From positions 47,078-111,077 of the forward strand of contig NZ_CADIJL010000019.1 of NCBI RefSeq assembly GCF_902859695.1: 64,000 bases of DNA. Direction: 5' to 3'. Positions 54,029 through 62,950 of this stretch are shown one piece after another. Numbering within the stretch: position 1 is the first letter of the stretch; each line of letters starts with the position of its first letter. The DNA comes from Achromobacter ruhlandii (GTDB lineage: Bacteria; Pseudomonadota; Gammaproteobacteria; Burkholderiales; Burkholderiaceae_B). The notes under the pieces were generated by a model. That model was not told the DNA's origin and ran no database searches. It saw only the letters and a list, made by a program, of their open reading frames with translations. The position numbers and the translations under genes were made by a program.

Positions 54029-54550
54029 ATGCTGACCCTGCGCCCCTTCTCGACCACGGACTACGCCCAGCTCGCCAGCTGGTTCAAGAGCCTCGCCGAG
54101 GTCGTGCAATGGGGCGGATCGCACGTGGCCTATCCGCTCGAAACGGCCGACATGGACGCGATGCTGCGCGAAGGCCAGGCACAGCCGCCGACACGCCGTT
54201 GCTGGATGGCCTGTCGCGACGGCCAGTCAATCGGCCACGCGCAACTGGCGTACGACTGGCGCGATGGCAACGCCCGCCTGGGCCGTGTCGCCATTGCCCC
54301 CGAGGCGCGCGGCCAGGGCCTGGCCCGGCCAATGGTGGCCCTGATGATCCGCGAAGCCTTCGGCACGCCAGGCATTGAACGGCTGGAGTTGAACGTGTAC
54401 ATGTTCAATACCCCCGCCATTCGTACCTACCAAGCCCTGGGTTTCACCCTGGAAGGGGTACGACGCTCGTCCACCCGCGCCGGCAATGACCGCTGGGACA
54501 CCGGCATGATGGGCTTGCTGCGATCCGAATGGCAGGCGGCGCCACGTTGA
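54029..54550 (+). CDS. GNAT-family N-acetyltransferase
   Basis: A 173-residue acetyltransferase with the RimJ/RimL-like layout: M-L-T-L-R-P-F-S at the N-terminus, G-R-V-A-I-A-P-E-A-R-G-Q-G-L-A-R-P (acetyl-CoA pyrophosphate loop), L-E-L-N-V-Y-M-F-N-T-P-A-I-R-T-Y and the closing G-F-T-L-E-G-V-R-R. The target amine is unknown. It follows the hydratase gene by 32 bp and converges with the amidase gene. Confidence 0.92.
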   Translation: MLTLRPFSTTDYAQLASWFKSLAEVVQWGGSHVAYPLETADMDAMLREGQAQPPTRRCWMACRDGQSIGHAQLAYDWRDGNARLGRVAIAPEARGQGLARPMVALMIREAFGTPGIERLELNVYMFNTPAIRTYQALGFTLEGVRRSSTRAGNDRWDTGMMGLLRSEWQAAPR

Positions 54551-54607
54551 GCCGCCGTGCCGACCGGCGCTCCCGGCGGCGGGAAGCGGCGGCGCCACCG
54601 GCCAGGG

Positions 54608-56011
54608 TCAACGCGCCGCCGGCTCCGCCAGCGTGACCATCGGCCCGGCCGCCTCGATGGCCTCCCCGGCGGCCAGGCACAGGTCTTCGCGATAGCGTCC
54701 CGCCACCACCTGCACTCCCACCGGCCGATCACCGGCGCTGCCCATGGCCACCGACAACCCCGGCAAGCCCATGAAGGGCAGCCCGATCTGCGTCATCTGC
54801 GCGCGCCAGACCCGTTCGTAAGCGGCATCGCCCTGCAGATCGAGATTGTCGGTGAAAGGCAGCTCGGCCGACACCGGCAGCAACAGCACCGGATATTGCG
54901 CCAGGAACAACTCCCACAGGCGCGTCAGCGTCGCGCGTCGCGTCAGCACCGCCGAGAACTTCGCCATGTCCATGTCCGCCACGCGCGCGCGCTGGCCTTC
55001 GAGCGCCGTCAACGCGCCACGGTCGCCTTCCTTGCGTGCCGCCTCGACCATGCCCTCGTAGCCATCGGCCATCCACATGCGGATCTGCAGGTCCGCGGCT
55101 TCGCGCAACGGCGGCAACTGGTCGACCGTGTCCACCGCCCAGCCGGCTTCGCTCAGGCGCCGGGCGGCGTCCTGCAATGCCTTGACCACCGCGGGTTCGG
55201 TATCCATGCCATCCGGGCTCAGGCACAGCGCCGCCCGGCGCGGCGCCGCGGGTCCGGTCAGCGGCGCGGGGACCCACCATGGATCGCGCGGATCGGGCGC
55301 CGCCATCGCGGCCAGCCCCAATCGCAGATCGGCGATGCTGCGGGCCAAGGGTCCGGAAACCGCCGTGATCTGCCCCCCGATGGTGCGCTCGGGCAAGGCC
55401 GCGTTGAAGGCGGCCACCCGACCCAGCGACGGCCGCAGGCCATGCACGCCGCAGGCATAGGCGGGATAGCGGATGGAGCCGGCGATGTCGGTGCCGTGGG
55501 CCAGGTGTCCGATGCCTGCCGCCACCGCAGACGCCGCGCCACCGGACGAGCCCCCCGGGGTCAGGGAGGGATTCCGAGGATTGAGGGTGTCGCCGTGCAG
55601 CCGGTTGCCGGTGAACCAGCGCAACGAAAACGCCGGCGTATTGGTACGTCCGATAATCACCGCGCCGGCGCGGCGCAGATTGTCGACCACCGGATTGTTG
55701 ACGCTGGCGACCACGTCCTTCTGCAACGTCACGCCGTTGGTGGTGGCGTAGCCCGCCTGGTCGACGTTGACCTTGACGGTCACCGGCACGCCAGCCAACG
55801 CCCCCGGATCTTCTCCCCGGGCCAGGGCGCGGTCGACCTCGGCGGCCTGGGCCAGCGCGTCGTCGGGACGGTGATCGACCACGGCGTTGATCAGCGGATT
55901 CACGGCCTGCAGGCGCGCCAGCGCGCTTTGCGTGGCCTCGACTGCGGAAACATCACGCCGGCGGATGCGGGCGGCAAGCTCTACTGCGGACAAACGCCAA
56001 AGTTCGGACAC
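54608..56011 (-). CDS. Amidase signature family protein
   Basis: A 467-residue hydrolase of the amidase signature family. The Ser-cisSer-Lys triad is Lys80 in V-T-V-K-V, Ser155 in P-G-G-S-S-G-G and Ser179 in G-T-D-I-A-G-S-I-R. The start is GTG at 56011 because AGGAG stands 6 nt before it; the frame continues upstream to ATGs without ribosome-binding sites. Such enzymes cleave aliphatic or aromatic amides or act as glutaminase-like subunits. No GatB/C is present. It is divergent from no regulator; a LysR gene lies upstream on the same strand. Confidence 0.92.
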   Translation of the reverse strand: MSELWRLSAVELAARIRRRDVSAVEATQSALARLQAVNPLINAVVDHRPDDALAQAAEVDRALARGEDPGALAGVPVTVKVNVDQAGYATTNGVTLQKDVVASVNNPVVDNLRRAGAVIIGRTNTPAFSLRWFTGNRLHGDTLNPRNPSLTPGGSSGGAASAVAAGIGHLAHGTDIAGSIRYPAYACGVHGLRPSLGRVAAFNAALPERTIGGQITAVSGPLARSIADLRLGLAAMAAPDPRDPWWVPAPLTGPAAPRRAALCLSPDGMDTEPAVVKALQDAARRLSEAGWAVDTVDQLPPLREAADLQIRMWMADGYEGMVEAARKEGDRGALTALEGQRARVADMDMAKFSAVLTRRATLTRLWELFLAQYPVLLLPVSAELPFTDNLDLQGDAAYERVWRAQMTQIGLPFMGLPGLSVAMGSAGDRPVGVQVVAGRYREDLCLAAGEAIEAAGPMVTLAEPAAR

Positions 56012-56117
56012 ACGACACTCCTGTTTCGACGACATGGAAGGCGGGCGGCGCAATGCCGCCGGACCGTCAAACCTTAGCGCCCCTCGCCCCTGCCCACAAG
56101 CCACGGTTTACCGCAGG

Positions 56118-56984
56118 TCAGCCGGCTTCGAACACGGCAATGATGGCGTCCGCCACCGCGCGCACCCGCGCCGTCCGGTTCAGGTCGCCGTGCATCACCA
56201 GCCACAGGTCATAAGGTTCGCTGCGGTTCGGCCAGATCCGCACCAGGTCCGGATACTGCGGCGCCATATGGATCGGCAATTCACCAATGCCCAGGCCCGC
56301 GGCCACCGCTTCGATAATCAGCATTCCCGAATTCAGCTCCACCGCGATGCGGCCATTACCCGTCGGCTCGCCACAAAAGGTATCGGACCAGCCCGGCAGC
56401 ACCGCTTGCTGATATGTCACCAGCGTATGGCCGGCGAACGCGGTGCCGGGACGCGGCTCGCCATGCGCCACAATGTAGGACTTCGACGCATAGAGTCCGA
56501 CCTCGCGCCGCGCCAGGTGGCGGTGAATCAGGTCGGGACTGTCCGGCTTGACATTGCGGATGGCCAGATCGGCCTCGCGCCGTGTCAGGTTGCTCAATTG
56601 GATCGACGTCGACAGCGCCACCCGGATATCGGGATGCTGGGCATGCAGGCGACGAATGGCCTCCATGATGAAATAGCTGGCGACCGTTTCGGAGGTCGCC
56701 AGCCGCACCACGCCCGAGAGCCGGTGATCCAGCCCCTGCATCTGCCGCTGCAACTGGTCGGCCGCCTGTTCCATGCGCTCGGCGGCGGCAAAGGCCTGTT
56801 CGCCCGCCGCGGTCGGCACATACCCCGACGGCGTCCGCAGGAACAGGCGCGCATCCAGCGACGTTTCCAACGCCGCCAGGCGGCGCCCGGCGGTGGCCTG
56901 GTCGATCTGCAACAGCGCGGCCGCGCCGCGCAGGGTGCCATTGCGATAGATCGCCAGGAAGATCCGTGCATTGTCCCAATCCAT
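56118..56984 (-). CDS. LysR-family regulator of the adjacent MFS pump
   Basis: A 288-residue LysR protein: N-terminal HTH with D-W-D-N-A-R-I-F-L-A-I-Y and L-L-Q-I-D-Q-A-T-A-G-R-R-L-A-A-L-E, then an effector domain with R-L-A-T-S-E-T-V. The R-R-L-A-A-L-E form is typical of the group that lacks the usual S-x-x-I. It is divergent from the MFS gene across 132 bp with a TGATGC-N6-GCATCA dyad, so it probably regulates that pump. Confidence 0.92.
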   Translation of the reverse strand: MDWDNARIFLAIYRNGTLRGAAALLQIDQATAGRRLAALETSLDARLFLRTPSGYVPTAAGEQAFAAAERMEQAADQLQRQMQGLDHRLSGVVRLATSETVASYFIMEAIRRLHAQHPDIRVALSTSIQLSNLTRREADLAIRNVKPDSPDLIHRHLARREVGLYASKSYIVAHGEPRPGTAFAGHTLVTYQQAVLPGWSDTFCGEPTGNGRIAVELNSGMLIIEAVAAGLGIGELPIHMAPQYPDLVRIWPNRSEPYDLWLVMHGDLNRTARVRAVADAIIAVFEAG

Positions 56985-57017
56985 GACCCCAGCCTGCTCC
57001 CGTCGAGAATATCCACA

Positions 57018-57035
57018 TGATGCGATTTTGCATCA
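57018..57035. promoter_or_regulatory. Putative LysR site between regulator and MFS gene
   Basis: TGATGC and GCATCA flank 6 nt, a perfect 6-bp-arm dyad. A further half-site GCATCA lies at 57062-57067 after a T-rich stretch. This recognition plus activation half-site layout is normal for LysR regulators. Confidence 0.6.
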
Positions 57036-57116
57036 CAAGGAAGCGATTATTCCCCTTTTTTGCATCAGGGAAAGCGCCTAATCTGTGCGCCTCGGAAAGC
57101 CCCGGAAGTCCCCGCC

Positions 57117-58529
57117 ATGCGCACCGCCTGCTCTGCCCCCTCCGTTCCGCCCCTGCCCGCCAACGCCTCCCCCCGGCCCGCAGCCACTGGACTGCTCCCC
57201 CTGGTCACGCTGGCGATCGGTTTCGTCATGGCGATGCTGGACGTCACCGTGGTCAATGTCGCCCTGCCCAGCATTGCGCAGCAATTCACCGTGCCGCTCA
57301 CCGATCTCGTCTGGATCGTCGATGGCTACACCCTGACCTTCGCCGCGCTGCTGCTGGTGGCAGGCGCCCTGGCCGATCGCTACGGTGCCAAGACCATCTA
57401 CCTGTGCGGCCTCGGCGTCTTCACACTGGCGTCGCTGCTGTGCGGCATCGCGCCGAATGGCGACCTCCTCATCGCCGCCCGCATGCTGCAGGGGCTGGGC
57501 GCCGCGCTCTTCATGCCCAGTTCGCTCAGCCTGCTGACCCATGCCTACGAGGACGAGCAGGTGCGCAACCGGATGCTGGCCGCATGGTCGGCCATCGTGG
57601 CGGTGGCCGGCGCCGCGGGCCCGCTGCTGGGCGGTGTACTGATCCATCAGTTCGGCTGGCGCGGCATATTTCTCATCAACCTGCCGCTGGGCCTGGCCGG
57701 CCTCTGGCTGGCACGGCAACGCATCCAGGCCGCGCCGAAACGCCCGCGCGCCCTGAACCCGATCAGCCACCTGCTCGGGGTCATCGCGCTGGCATCACTG
57801 TGCTTCATCCTGATCCAGGGCAACACCTACGGCTGGTCGTCTGCGCCCATTCTGGCGGCGGTGGCCTTGTGCGTCCTGGCCACCGTGGCGCTGGTGCGCC
57901 GTGAACGGCGACATGCCGAGCCGATCCTGCCGCGCGCACTGTTCCAGACCACCCAGTTCGCGGCGGCCAACGGCGTGGGGTTCCTGATCAACCTCGCCGC
58001 CTATGGACAGCTGTTCCTGCTCAGCCTGTTCCTGCAGCAGGCGCGCGGCGCCGACGCCCTGGAGACCGGCATCCAGCTGGTGCCCATGCTGGCGGTTTTT
58101 TCCATCGGCAACCTGCTATCCAGCCGCGTATCGGCGCGCTGGAACGTTTCGACCGCGTTGCTGGGCGGCATCTCGCTGGCGGCCGCGATGAGCGCGGTCG
58201 GCCTCTTCACGTTCGCTCCCGACATGCCCTACTGGCCCTTCGCCATGATCGTGGCGCTCGCAAATCTGGGCGTGGGCGTCGCCGTGCCCGCCATGACGAG
58301 CGTCGTCATGCAGGTGTCGGGCAGGCACCATGCCAACAGCGCCGCGGCCGCGCTGAACGCCAACCGCCAATCGGGGGCCCTGGTGGGCGTGGCACTGATG
58401 GGCACCATCCTGCACCTGTTGCCGGACTGGCATGCAAGCCTGCCCGCCGCCTACGCCATCATCGCCGGCGGCTACCTGGGCGCCGGGTTGCTGGTGTGGC
58501 GTCATCTACGGGGCACGCGCAACGCGTAG
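57117..58529 (+). CDS. EmrB/QacA-family (DHA2, 14-helix) MFS transporter
   Basis: A 470-residue drug:proton antiporter with about 14 helices. It has F-V-M-A-M-L-D-V-T-V-V-N-V-A-L-P-S-I near the N-terminus, motif A G-A-L-A-D-R-Y-G-A-K, motif C G-A-A-G-P-L-L-G-G and the DHA2 Q-x-x-x-x-x-x-G-x-x-L pattern. GGAAG precedes the ATG. It is divergent from the LysR gene and probably its target. The substrate is unknown. Confidence 0.93.
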   Translation: MRTACSAPSVPPLPANASPRPAATGLLPLVTLAIGFVMAMLDVTVVNVALPSIAQQFTVPLTDLVWIVDGYTLTFAALLLVAGALADRYGAKTIYLCGLGVFTLASLLCGIAPNGDLLIAARMLQGLGAALFMPSSLSLLTHAYEDEQVRNRMLAAWSAIVAVAGAAGPLLGGVLIHQFGWRGIFLINLPLGLAGLWLARQRIQAAPKRPRALNPISHLLGVIALASLCFILIQGNTYGWSSAPILAAVALCVLATVALVRRERRHAEPILPRALFQTTQFAAANGVGFLINLAAYGQLFLLSLFLQQARGADALETGIQLVPMLAVFSIGNLLSSRVSARWNVSTALLGGISLAAAMSAVGLFTFAPDMPYWPFAMIVALANLGVGVAVPAMTSVVMQVSGRHHANSAAAALNANRQSGALVGVALMGTILHLLPDWHASLPAAYAIIAGGYLGAGLLVWRHLRGTRNA

Positions 58530-58541
58530 CGCGCGCCTCGC

Positions 58542-59186
58542 TCAGGCCGGGCCCAGGATCGCCACGCCGCGCCCGGCGAAGAACCGGTCAAAGTCGGCGA
58601 GCGACACGCTGGCATCGGCCTGCGCGCCGGACTCCCCGGACGGATTGTGAAAAACCACGTGTTGCGGCGTGGCCCGGGTCACCAGCACCAGGTGGCCGCC
58701 CTTGGCGGGCGGCTCGCGGTCCGGCCAGCGGATCCACGGATGCACGGACGCCATGAAGTACTTTGCCTGCGTCATCAAGTCCGGCAGCGCTTCGGCGCGC
58801 AGGCCGACCCGCACTTCGGCACGCATGTCGAACTCCTGCGCGACGAAGCGCACGAACGGGGCGTAGATCAGCCCCTTGATGACGCCATCCTCGGCCAGCG
58901 TGTAGGCGCCATACGGCAGACTCCGGCGCATCAGGGCCAAGGTCGGATGGACCTCGCCGGACTCCGCCGCCAGCACCATCTTCAGGCAAGCCATGCCACA
59001 GACATGACTGGCCCAGCGCGCGTATTCGTCGACATCCCGCGCCCCGGATGCGCGCCACGCCGGATCGTCCTCCAGGCGCAACTCCTTGCGGATGATCGCG
59101 CCCGCCAGATCGGCTGATTCCCATTGGCAGAAATACGGTACCGCGGCGCGAGGGCCGGAGCGGGAGGCATTCATGTTGCGCGTCAT
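58542..59186 (-). CDS. C39-like cysteine peptidase family protein
   Basis: A 214-residue papain-like protein of the C39/C39_2 type. V-P-Y-F-C-Q-W has the oxyanion Gln21, C-G-M-A-C-L-K-M-V-L carries the likely catalytic Cys63, G-G-H-L-V-L-V the His and F-H-N-P-S-G the Asn. No ABC transporter or double-glycine substrate gene is nearby and no signal peptide is visible, so it is a stand-alone cytosolic member. Its target is unknown. An ATG four codons in is an alternative start. Confidence 0.85.
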   Translation of the reverse strand: MTRNMNASRSGPRAAVPYFCQWESADLAGAIIRKELRLEDDPAWRASGARDVDEYARWASHVCGMACLKMVLAAESGEVHPTLALMRRSLPYGAYTLAEDGVIKGLIYAPFVRFVAQEFDMRAEVRVGLRAEALPDLMTQAKYFMASVHPWIRWPDREPPAKGGHLVLVTRATPQHVVFHNPSGESGAQADASVSLADFDRFFAGRGVAILGPA

Positions 59187-59308
59187 GTGAAGAAGGAAGT
59201 ACGGCGGGTGCCGGCATGGAGCGCATCTTGCCGCTCAACGGCGCGCGTGGCAACCCGATCGTCTTTGCTTCACAATGGACCTTCCCTTCGACCCATCCGG
59301 AGCGCCGC

Positions 59309-60253
59309 ATGACCGACTCGTCCCCCTTCCCCGCCATCCGCCGCGTCGCCATCGTCGGCGCCGGCACCATCGGTGCCAGCTGGGCCGCACTGTTCCTGGC
59401 GCACGGACTCGACGTCGTGGTCTGCGATCCCGCGGACGATGCCGAGCCGTTGACGCGCGCGCGCGTTGCCGCGGCCTGGCCAGTGCTGGCGGAACTGGGA
59501 CGCGTCGCCGCGGGGGCCTCACCCGACGGGCTGCGCTTCGAATCCGACCTGGCCATTGCGTTGCGCGACGTGGACTTCGTCCAGGAGAATGCGCCCGAGC
59601 GCGAGGATTTCAAGACCGACCTGTTCGCGCGCATGGACGCATTGCTGCCGCCCCACGCCATCGTCGCCTCCAGCTCATCCGGACTCATCATGAGCCGCCT
59701 GCAAGCGCGGTGCGAACATGCCTCGCGCTTCGTCATCGGCCACCCGTTCAACCCGCCGCACCTGATCCCGCTGGTGGAAGTGGTGGGCGGCAGGCAGACC
59801 TCCGCCGCCACCATCGACCGCTGCATCGACTTCTATCGCCAGTTGGGCAAGTACCCGATCCGCGTCAACAAGGAAGTCCCCGGCCACATTGCCAACCGCC
59901 TGCAGGCCGCGCTGTGGCGCGAGGCCATCCATCTGGCCGCCGAGAACGTCGCCAGCGTGGCCGACATCGACGCCGCCGTATCGCAAGGGCCCGGCCTGCG
60001 CTGGGCTTTGTTCGGCCCGCACATGACGTTCAACCTGGGCGGCGGCGCCGGCGGCATGGCGCATTTCATGAAGCACCTGCTGGGACCGGTGCAGACCTGG
60101 TGGGATGACCTTGGCACCCCCGAGGTCACGCCTGAACTGCAGCGCCGGCTGATCGAGGGCGTCAACGCCGAGGCCGGCACGCGCAGCATCGCCGACCTGG
60201 TCGAAACACGCGATGCGCAACTGACCGCGCTGCTGAAAGCGCTGCAGCGCTGA
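59309..60253 (+). CDS. 3-hydroxyacyl-CoA/L-carnitine dehydrogenase family protein
   Basis: A 314-residue NAD-dependent enzyme. The Rossmann motif G-A-G-T-I-G is at 17-22; S-S-S-S-G-L-I, G-H-P-F-N-P-P-H-L-I-P-L-V-E-V-V-G-G and E-V-P-G-H-I-A-N-R-L mark the HAD/lambda-crystallin/carnitine dehydrogenase group. The size fits carnitine 3-dehydrogenase or L-gulonate dehydrogenase better than fatty-acid FadB. The start is placed at M-T-D-S-S, with GGAG 6 nt before it. Confidence 0.87.
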   Translation: MTDSSPFPAIRRVAIVGAGTIGASWAALFLAHGLDVVVCDPADDAEPLTRARVAAAWPVLAELGRVAAGASPDGLRFESDLAIALRDVDFVQENAPEREDFKTDLFARMDALLPPHAIVASSSSGLIMSRLQARCEHASRFVIGHPFNPPHLIPLVEVVGGRQTSAATIDRCIDFYRQLGKYPIRVNKEVPGHIANRLQAALWREAIHLAAENVASVADIDAAVSQGPGLRWALFGPHMTFNLGGGAGGMAHFMKHLLGPVQTWWDDLGTPEVTPELQRRLIEGVNAEAGTRSIADLVETRDAQLTALLKALQR

Positions 60254-60408
60254 CCTTCCCGGAATGCAATCCTCGGGCCTCGCTCCAGCGGGTTCACTCG
60301 ACCCTCGCCGAAGCACCGTCGCGGCGCCGACGGCCAGGGATCGCGCCACTGGTATCCTATGAAGGATGCCCGTCCCCCTGGGGCGCCCAATTTCACGCAG
60401 GAATTCCC

Positions 60409-60681
60409 ATGGTCTCCGTCATCCACGACACCCAGCACTCCCGCTTCACAACCACGGTCGATGGCGTTCTGTGCGTGCTGGACTACCATCTGCGCGACGG
60501 CGTAATGACCATCACCCACACCGGCGTTCCAGGCCAGGTGGGCGGTCGCGGCATCGCCGCCGAACTCACCCGTGTCGCACTGGATTCCGCGCGCGCCCAG
60601 GGATGGAAGGTGCGGCCACAGTGCTCCTACGCCGACGTCTACATGCGCCGCCATCCTGAATACAGCGACCTGCTCGCCTGA
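60409..60681 (+). CDS. Small GNAT-like acetyltransferase (YjdJ type)
   Basis: A 90-residue one-domain GNAT of the COG2388 type. V-P-G-Q-V-G-G-R-G-I-A-A-E-L-T is the acetyl-CoA loop and C-S-Y-A-D-V-Y-M-R-R-H-P-E-Y the C-terminal part with the family cysteine. AGGAA lies before the ATG. It precedes the YchJ-like gene by 8 bp. The substrate is unknown. Confidence 0.88.
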   Translation: MVSVIHDTQHSRFTTTVDGVLCVLDYHLRDGVMTITHTGVPGQVGGRGIAAELTRVALDSARAQGWKVRPQCSYADVYMRRHPEYSDLLA

Positions 60682-60689
60682 AGCCCGCC

Positions 60690-61085
60690 GTGACCACGCC
60701 CGACCCGATCGCCTGTCCCTGTGGCTCGGCCAAGTCGTACACCGCCTGCTGCGGCCGCTGGCACGCCGGCCCCTTGGCGCTGCAGGCCCCCACCGCGCAA
60801 GACCTGATGCGCTCGCGCTACAGCGCTTTCGTGCTGGACAGGCTCGCCTACCTGCTCGACACCTGGCATCCCAGCACTCGCCCCGCGTCGCTTGAACCCA
60901 ACCCGCCAGGCCTCAAATGGCTGGGCCTGACCGTCAAGCAGGCTCGCGATCAGGACGCCGACCACGCCACGGTCGAATTCGTCGCGCGCAGCCGCCTCGC
61001 CGGACGCGCCAGCAGAATGCATGAAGTCAGCCGCTTCGTGCGTGAAGCCGGTCGCTGGTATTACGTGGATGGCGATCTAAGCTGA
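60690..61085 (+). CDS. YchJ-like protein with SEC-C motif (UPF0225)
   Basis: A 131-residue protein with a GTG start. The N-terminal C-P-C-G-S-x-x-x-Y-x-x-C-C is a SEC-C-type zinc motif, followed by a small alpha/beta domain (R-S-R-Y-S-A-F, Y-L-L-D-T-W-H-P, R-W-Y-Y-V-D-G-D). The family is of unknown function. Its stop overlaps the convergent LysR gene by 9 bp. Confidence 0.9.
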   Translation: MTTPDPIACPCGSAKSYTACCGRWHAGPLALQAPTAQDLMRSRYSAFVLDRLAYLLDTWHPSTRPASLEPNPPGLKWLGLTVKQARDQDADHATVEFVARSRLAGRASRMHEVSRFVREAGRWYYVDGDLS

Positions 61086-61964
61086 TGGCGCCAGGCCGGG
61101 CGAGGCATTGTCGTCCTGGCCCACTGCCCGCTTCAATACCGCCACCAGGTTAGCCACCGCATCGCCGGCGGCGAGGCGCGCTTCGCCCACGATCGCCAGT
61201 TCGGTATTCGGCGCTGGCGCCAACCCCTGCGCGACGCCGAGTATTCCGTGCTCCGGCAGCCGCGCGAACGCCGGCAGCAGTGAAATACCCAGCCCCGCGC
61301 TGACCGCCGCCTGCACGCCCGCCAGGCTCTGGCTGTGATACGCGGCGCGCCACGGCCGTCCGGCGCTCTCCAGCGCATAGATCATGCGCTTGCGGTAAAT
61401 GCATCCGTGCGGGAACAGCACCAGCGGCACCGGCCCCGCCTGCTGCAACAGACGCTTGTCGCCCGCCCAGACGAGGCGTTCAGGCCACGCCGCCAGGCAC
61501 GGCCCCTCGCCAGGCTCGCGCTTGATCAGCGCCAAGTCCAATTCCCCCGCCGCCAATCGGGCCTTCAGATCCGTGCTCATCCCGCTGCCGGTTTCCAGGC
61601 GGATATCCGGATGGCTGGCAGCGAACCCCGCCAGTAATGCCGCGAGGCGCGACACGTCGAAGTCCTCGGGAATTCCCAAGCGGATCGCCTGCACGCGGCG
61701 CGGCGCGGACAACACCAGCTCCGCCTCGTCCGCCATCGCCAGCAACTTGCGCGCGTATGCCAGCATCAGCTCGCCATCCGCCGTGGCCGCCACCTGATTG
61801 CCCGCGCGGTCGCGCAGCAGCAGTGTCTTGCCGACCGCCTGTTCCAGCTTGCGCACTTGCTGGCTCACGGTGGACTGCGTGCGATGCACGCGGCCGGCGG
61901 CTCGCGTGAAGCTGCCTTCGTCCGCGACGCACACAAGGGTCTTGAGCAATTCCAGGTCGAGCAT
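61077..61964 (-). CDS. LysR-family regulator beside a HAD gene
   Basis: A 295-residue LysR regulator: D-L-E-L-L-K-T-L-V-C-V-A-D-E-G-S-F-T-R-A-A and R-T-Q-S-T-V-S-Q-Q-V-R-K-L-E-Q make the HTH at about residues 3-37, with a standard effector domain. It is divergent from the haloacid-dehalogenase-like gene, with an AT-rich 149-bp region between that holds an inverted repeat. The likely target is that gene and the aldolase behind it. Confidence 0.92.
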   Translation of the reverse strand: MLDLELLKTLVCVADEGSFTRAAGRVHRTQSTVSQQVRKLEQAVGKTLLLRDRAGNQVAATADGELMLAYARKLLAMADEAELVLSAPRRVQAIRLGIPEDFDVSRLAALLAGFAASHPDIRLETGSGMSTDLKARLAAGELDLALIKREPGEGPCLAAWPERLVWAGDKRLLQQAGPVPLVLFPHGCIYRKRMIYALESAGRPWRAAYHSQSLAGVQAAVSAGLGISLLPAFARLPEHGILGVAQGLAPAPNTELAIVGEARLAAGDAVANLVAVLKRAVGQDDNASPGLAPSA

Positions 61965-62029
61965 GGGCTATCCGATGGGCGAGAGAGGGCTGAAGGATTC
62001 ACGCCATGGGATATTCTTAATTCCACTGA

Positions 62030-62061
62030 CATGAGTACTTTTATTAATTTTACAACTCATG
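62030..62061. promoter_or_regulatory. Inverted repeat in the LysR/HAD promoter region
   Basis: CATGAGT and ACTCATG are perfect 7-bp arms separated by 18 AT-rich nt (TTTTATTAATTTTAC within). The spacing covers an open promoter region, 53 bp before the HAD start codon, as expected for a LysR or dimeric regulator site. Confidence 0.6.
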
Positions 62062-62113
62062 GGGTCCCACCTAAGCTGACCTTTCCCGACCGGCTTTTCA
62101 AAAGGAGAATCCC

Positions 62114-62824
62114 ATGCCCCTGGACCATCTGCCCCGCCCACGATGGCTGACCTTCGATTGCTACGGCACCCTCATTCAGTGGGACGAAGGACTACAGGCC
62201 GCGGTAGCGCGTATCCTCGCCGCCAACCCCCAACGCCATGCGCCGACACCCGCGCACTTCCTGCACGTCTATGACGAGCACGAACATCGCCTGGAACGCA
62301 CGCCGCCCCACATGTCCTTCGCCGACATCTCCCGGGAATCCCTGCGCCTGACCATGCGCGACCTCGACCTGGCGTACCGGCCCGATGACGCCGCATTGCT
62401 CACGGACAGCATTTCCGCCATGCCACCGTTTCCCGAAGTGGTCGATACACTGGCCGCGCTCAAGCGCGCCGGATTCCGCCTGTGCATCATCTCCAACACC
62501 GATGACGGCATCATCGCCGGCAACGTGGCGCAATTGGGTGGCCATATCGACCGCGTCATCACGGCCGAGCAAGCTGGCGCCTACAAGCCGTCGCGGCGGA
62601 TCTTCGCGCATGCCCACGACAGCCTTGGCGTCACGCCCGATGAAGTGGTGCACATCTGCGCCAGTCCTCACCTGGACCATGCGGCCGCGCGCGATATCGG
62701 CTTTCGCTGCGTCTGGATCGATCGTGGCACCGGCCGCCAGCCCTTGCCGGACTATCGCCCCGACGCTACTGTATCGACTCTGGATAAAGTCCCCGGCCTG
62801 TTCCAACAGGCCGGGTGGATGTAA
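62114..62824 (+). CDS. Haloacid dehalogenase type II-like hydrolase
   Basis: A 236-residue HAD-superfamily enzyme. The nucleophile is Asp15 in L-T-F-D-C-Y-G-T-L; I-I-S-N-T-D-D-G, Y-K-P-S-R-R-I-F and H-I-C-A-S-P-H-L-D-H-A-A-A are the remaining HAD motifs. The F-D-C-Y-G-T-L form is typical of 2-haloacid dehalogenases, but phosphatase activity is equally possible. AAGGAG precedes the ATG. The aldolase gene follows after 126 bp. Confidence 0.9.
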   Translation: MPLDHLPRPRWLTFDCYGTLIQWDEGLQAAVARILAANPQRHAPTPAHFLHVYDEHEHRLERTPPHMSFADISRESLRLTMRDLDLAYRPDDAALLTDSISAMPPFPEVVDTLAALKRAGFRLCIISNTDDGIIAGNVAQLGGHIDRVITAEQAGAYKPSRRIFAHAHDSLGVTPDEVVHICASPHLDHAAARDIGFRCVWIDRGTGRQPLPDYRPDATVSTLDKVPGLFQQAGWM

Positions 62825-62950
62825 GGCCGCATGGCCGGCGGCACATTCCATCGCCGGCCGGAGCACGCACAAAGCGGCGATCATCCGCGCGCCTTTGTGG
62901 CGAGCCACTCAACGCAACACTTCCCTGTCGATCAACATTTCGGGCTGCCC

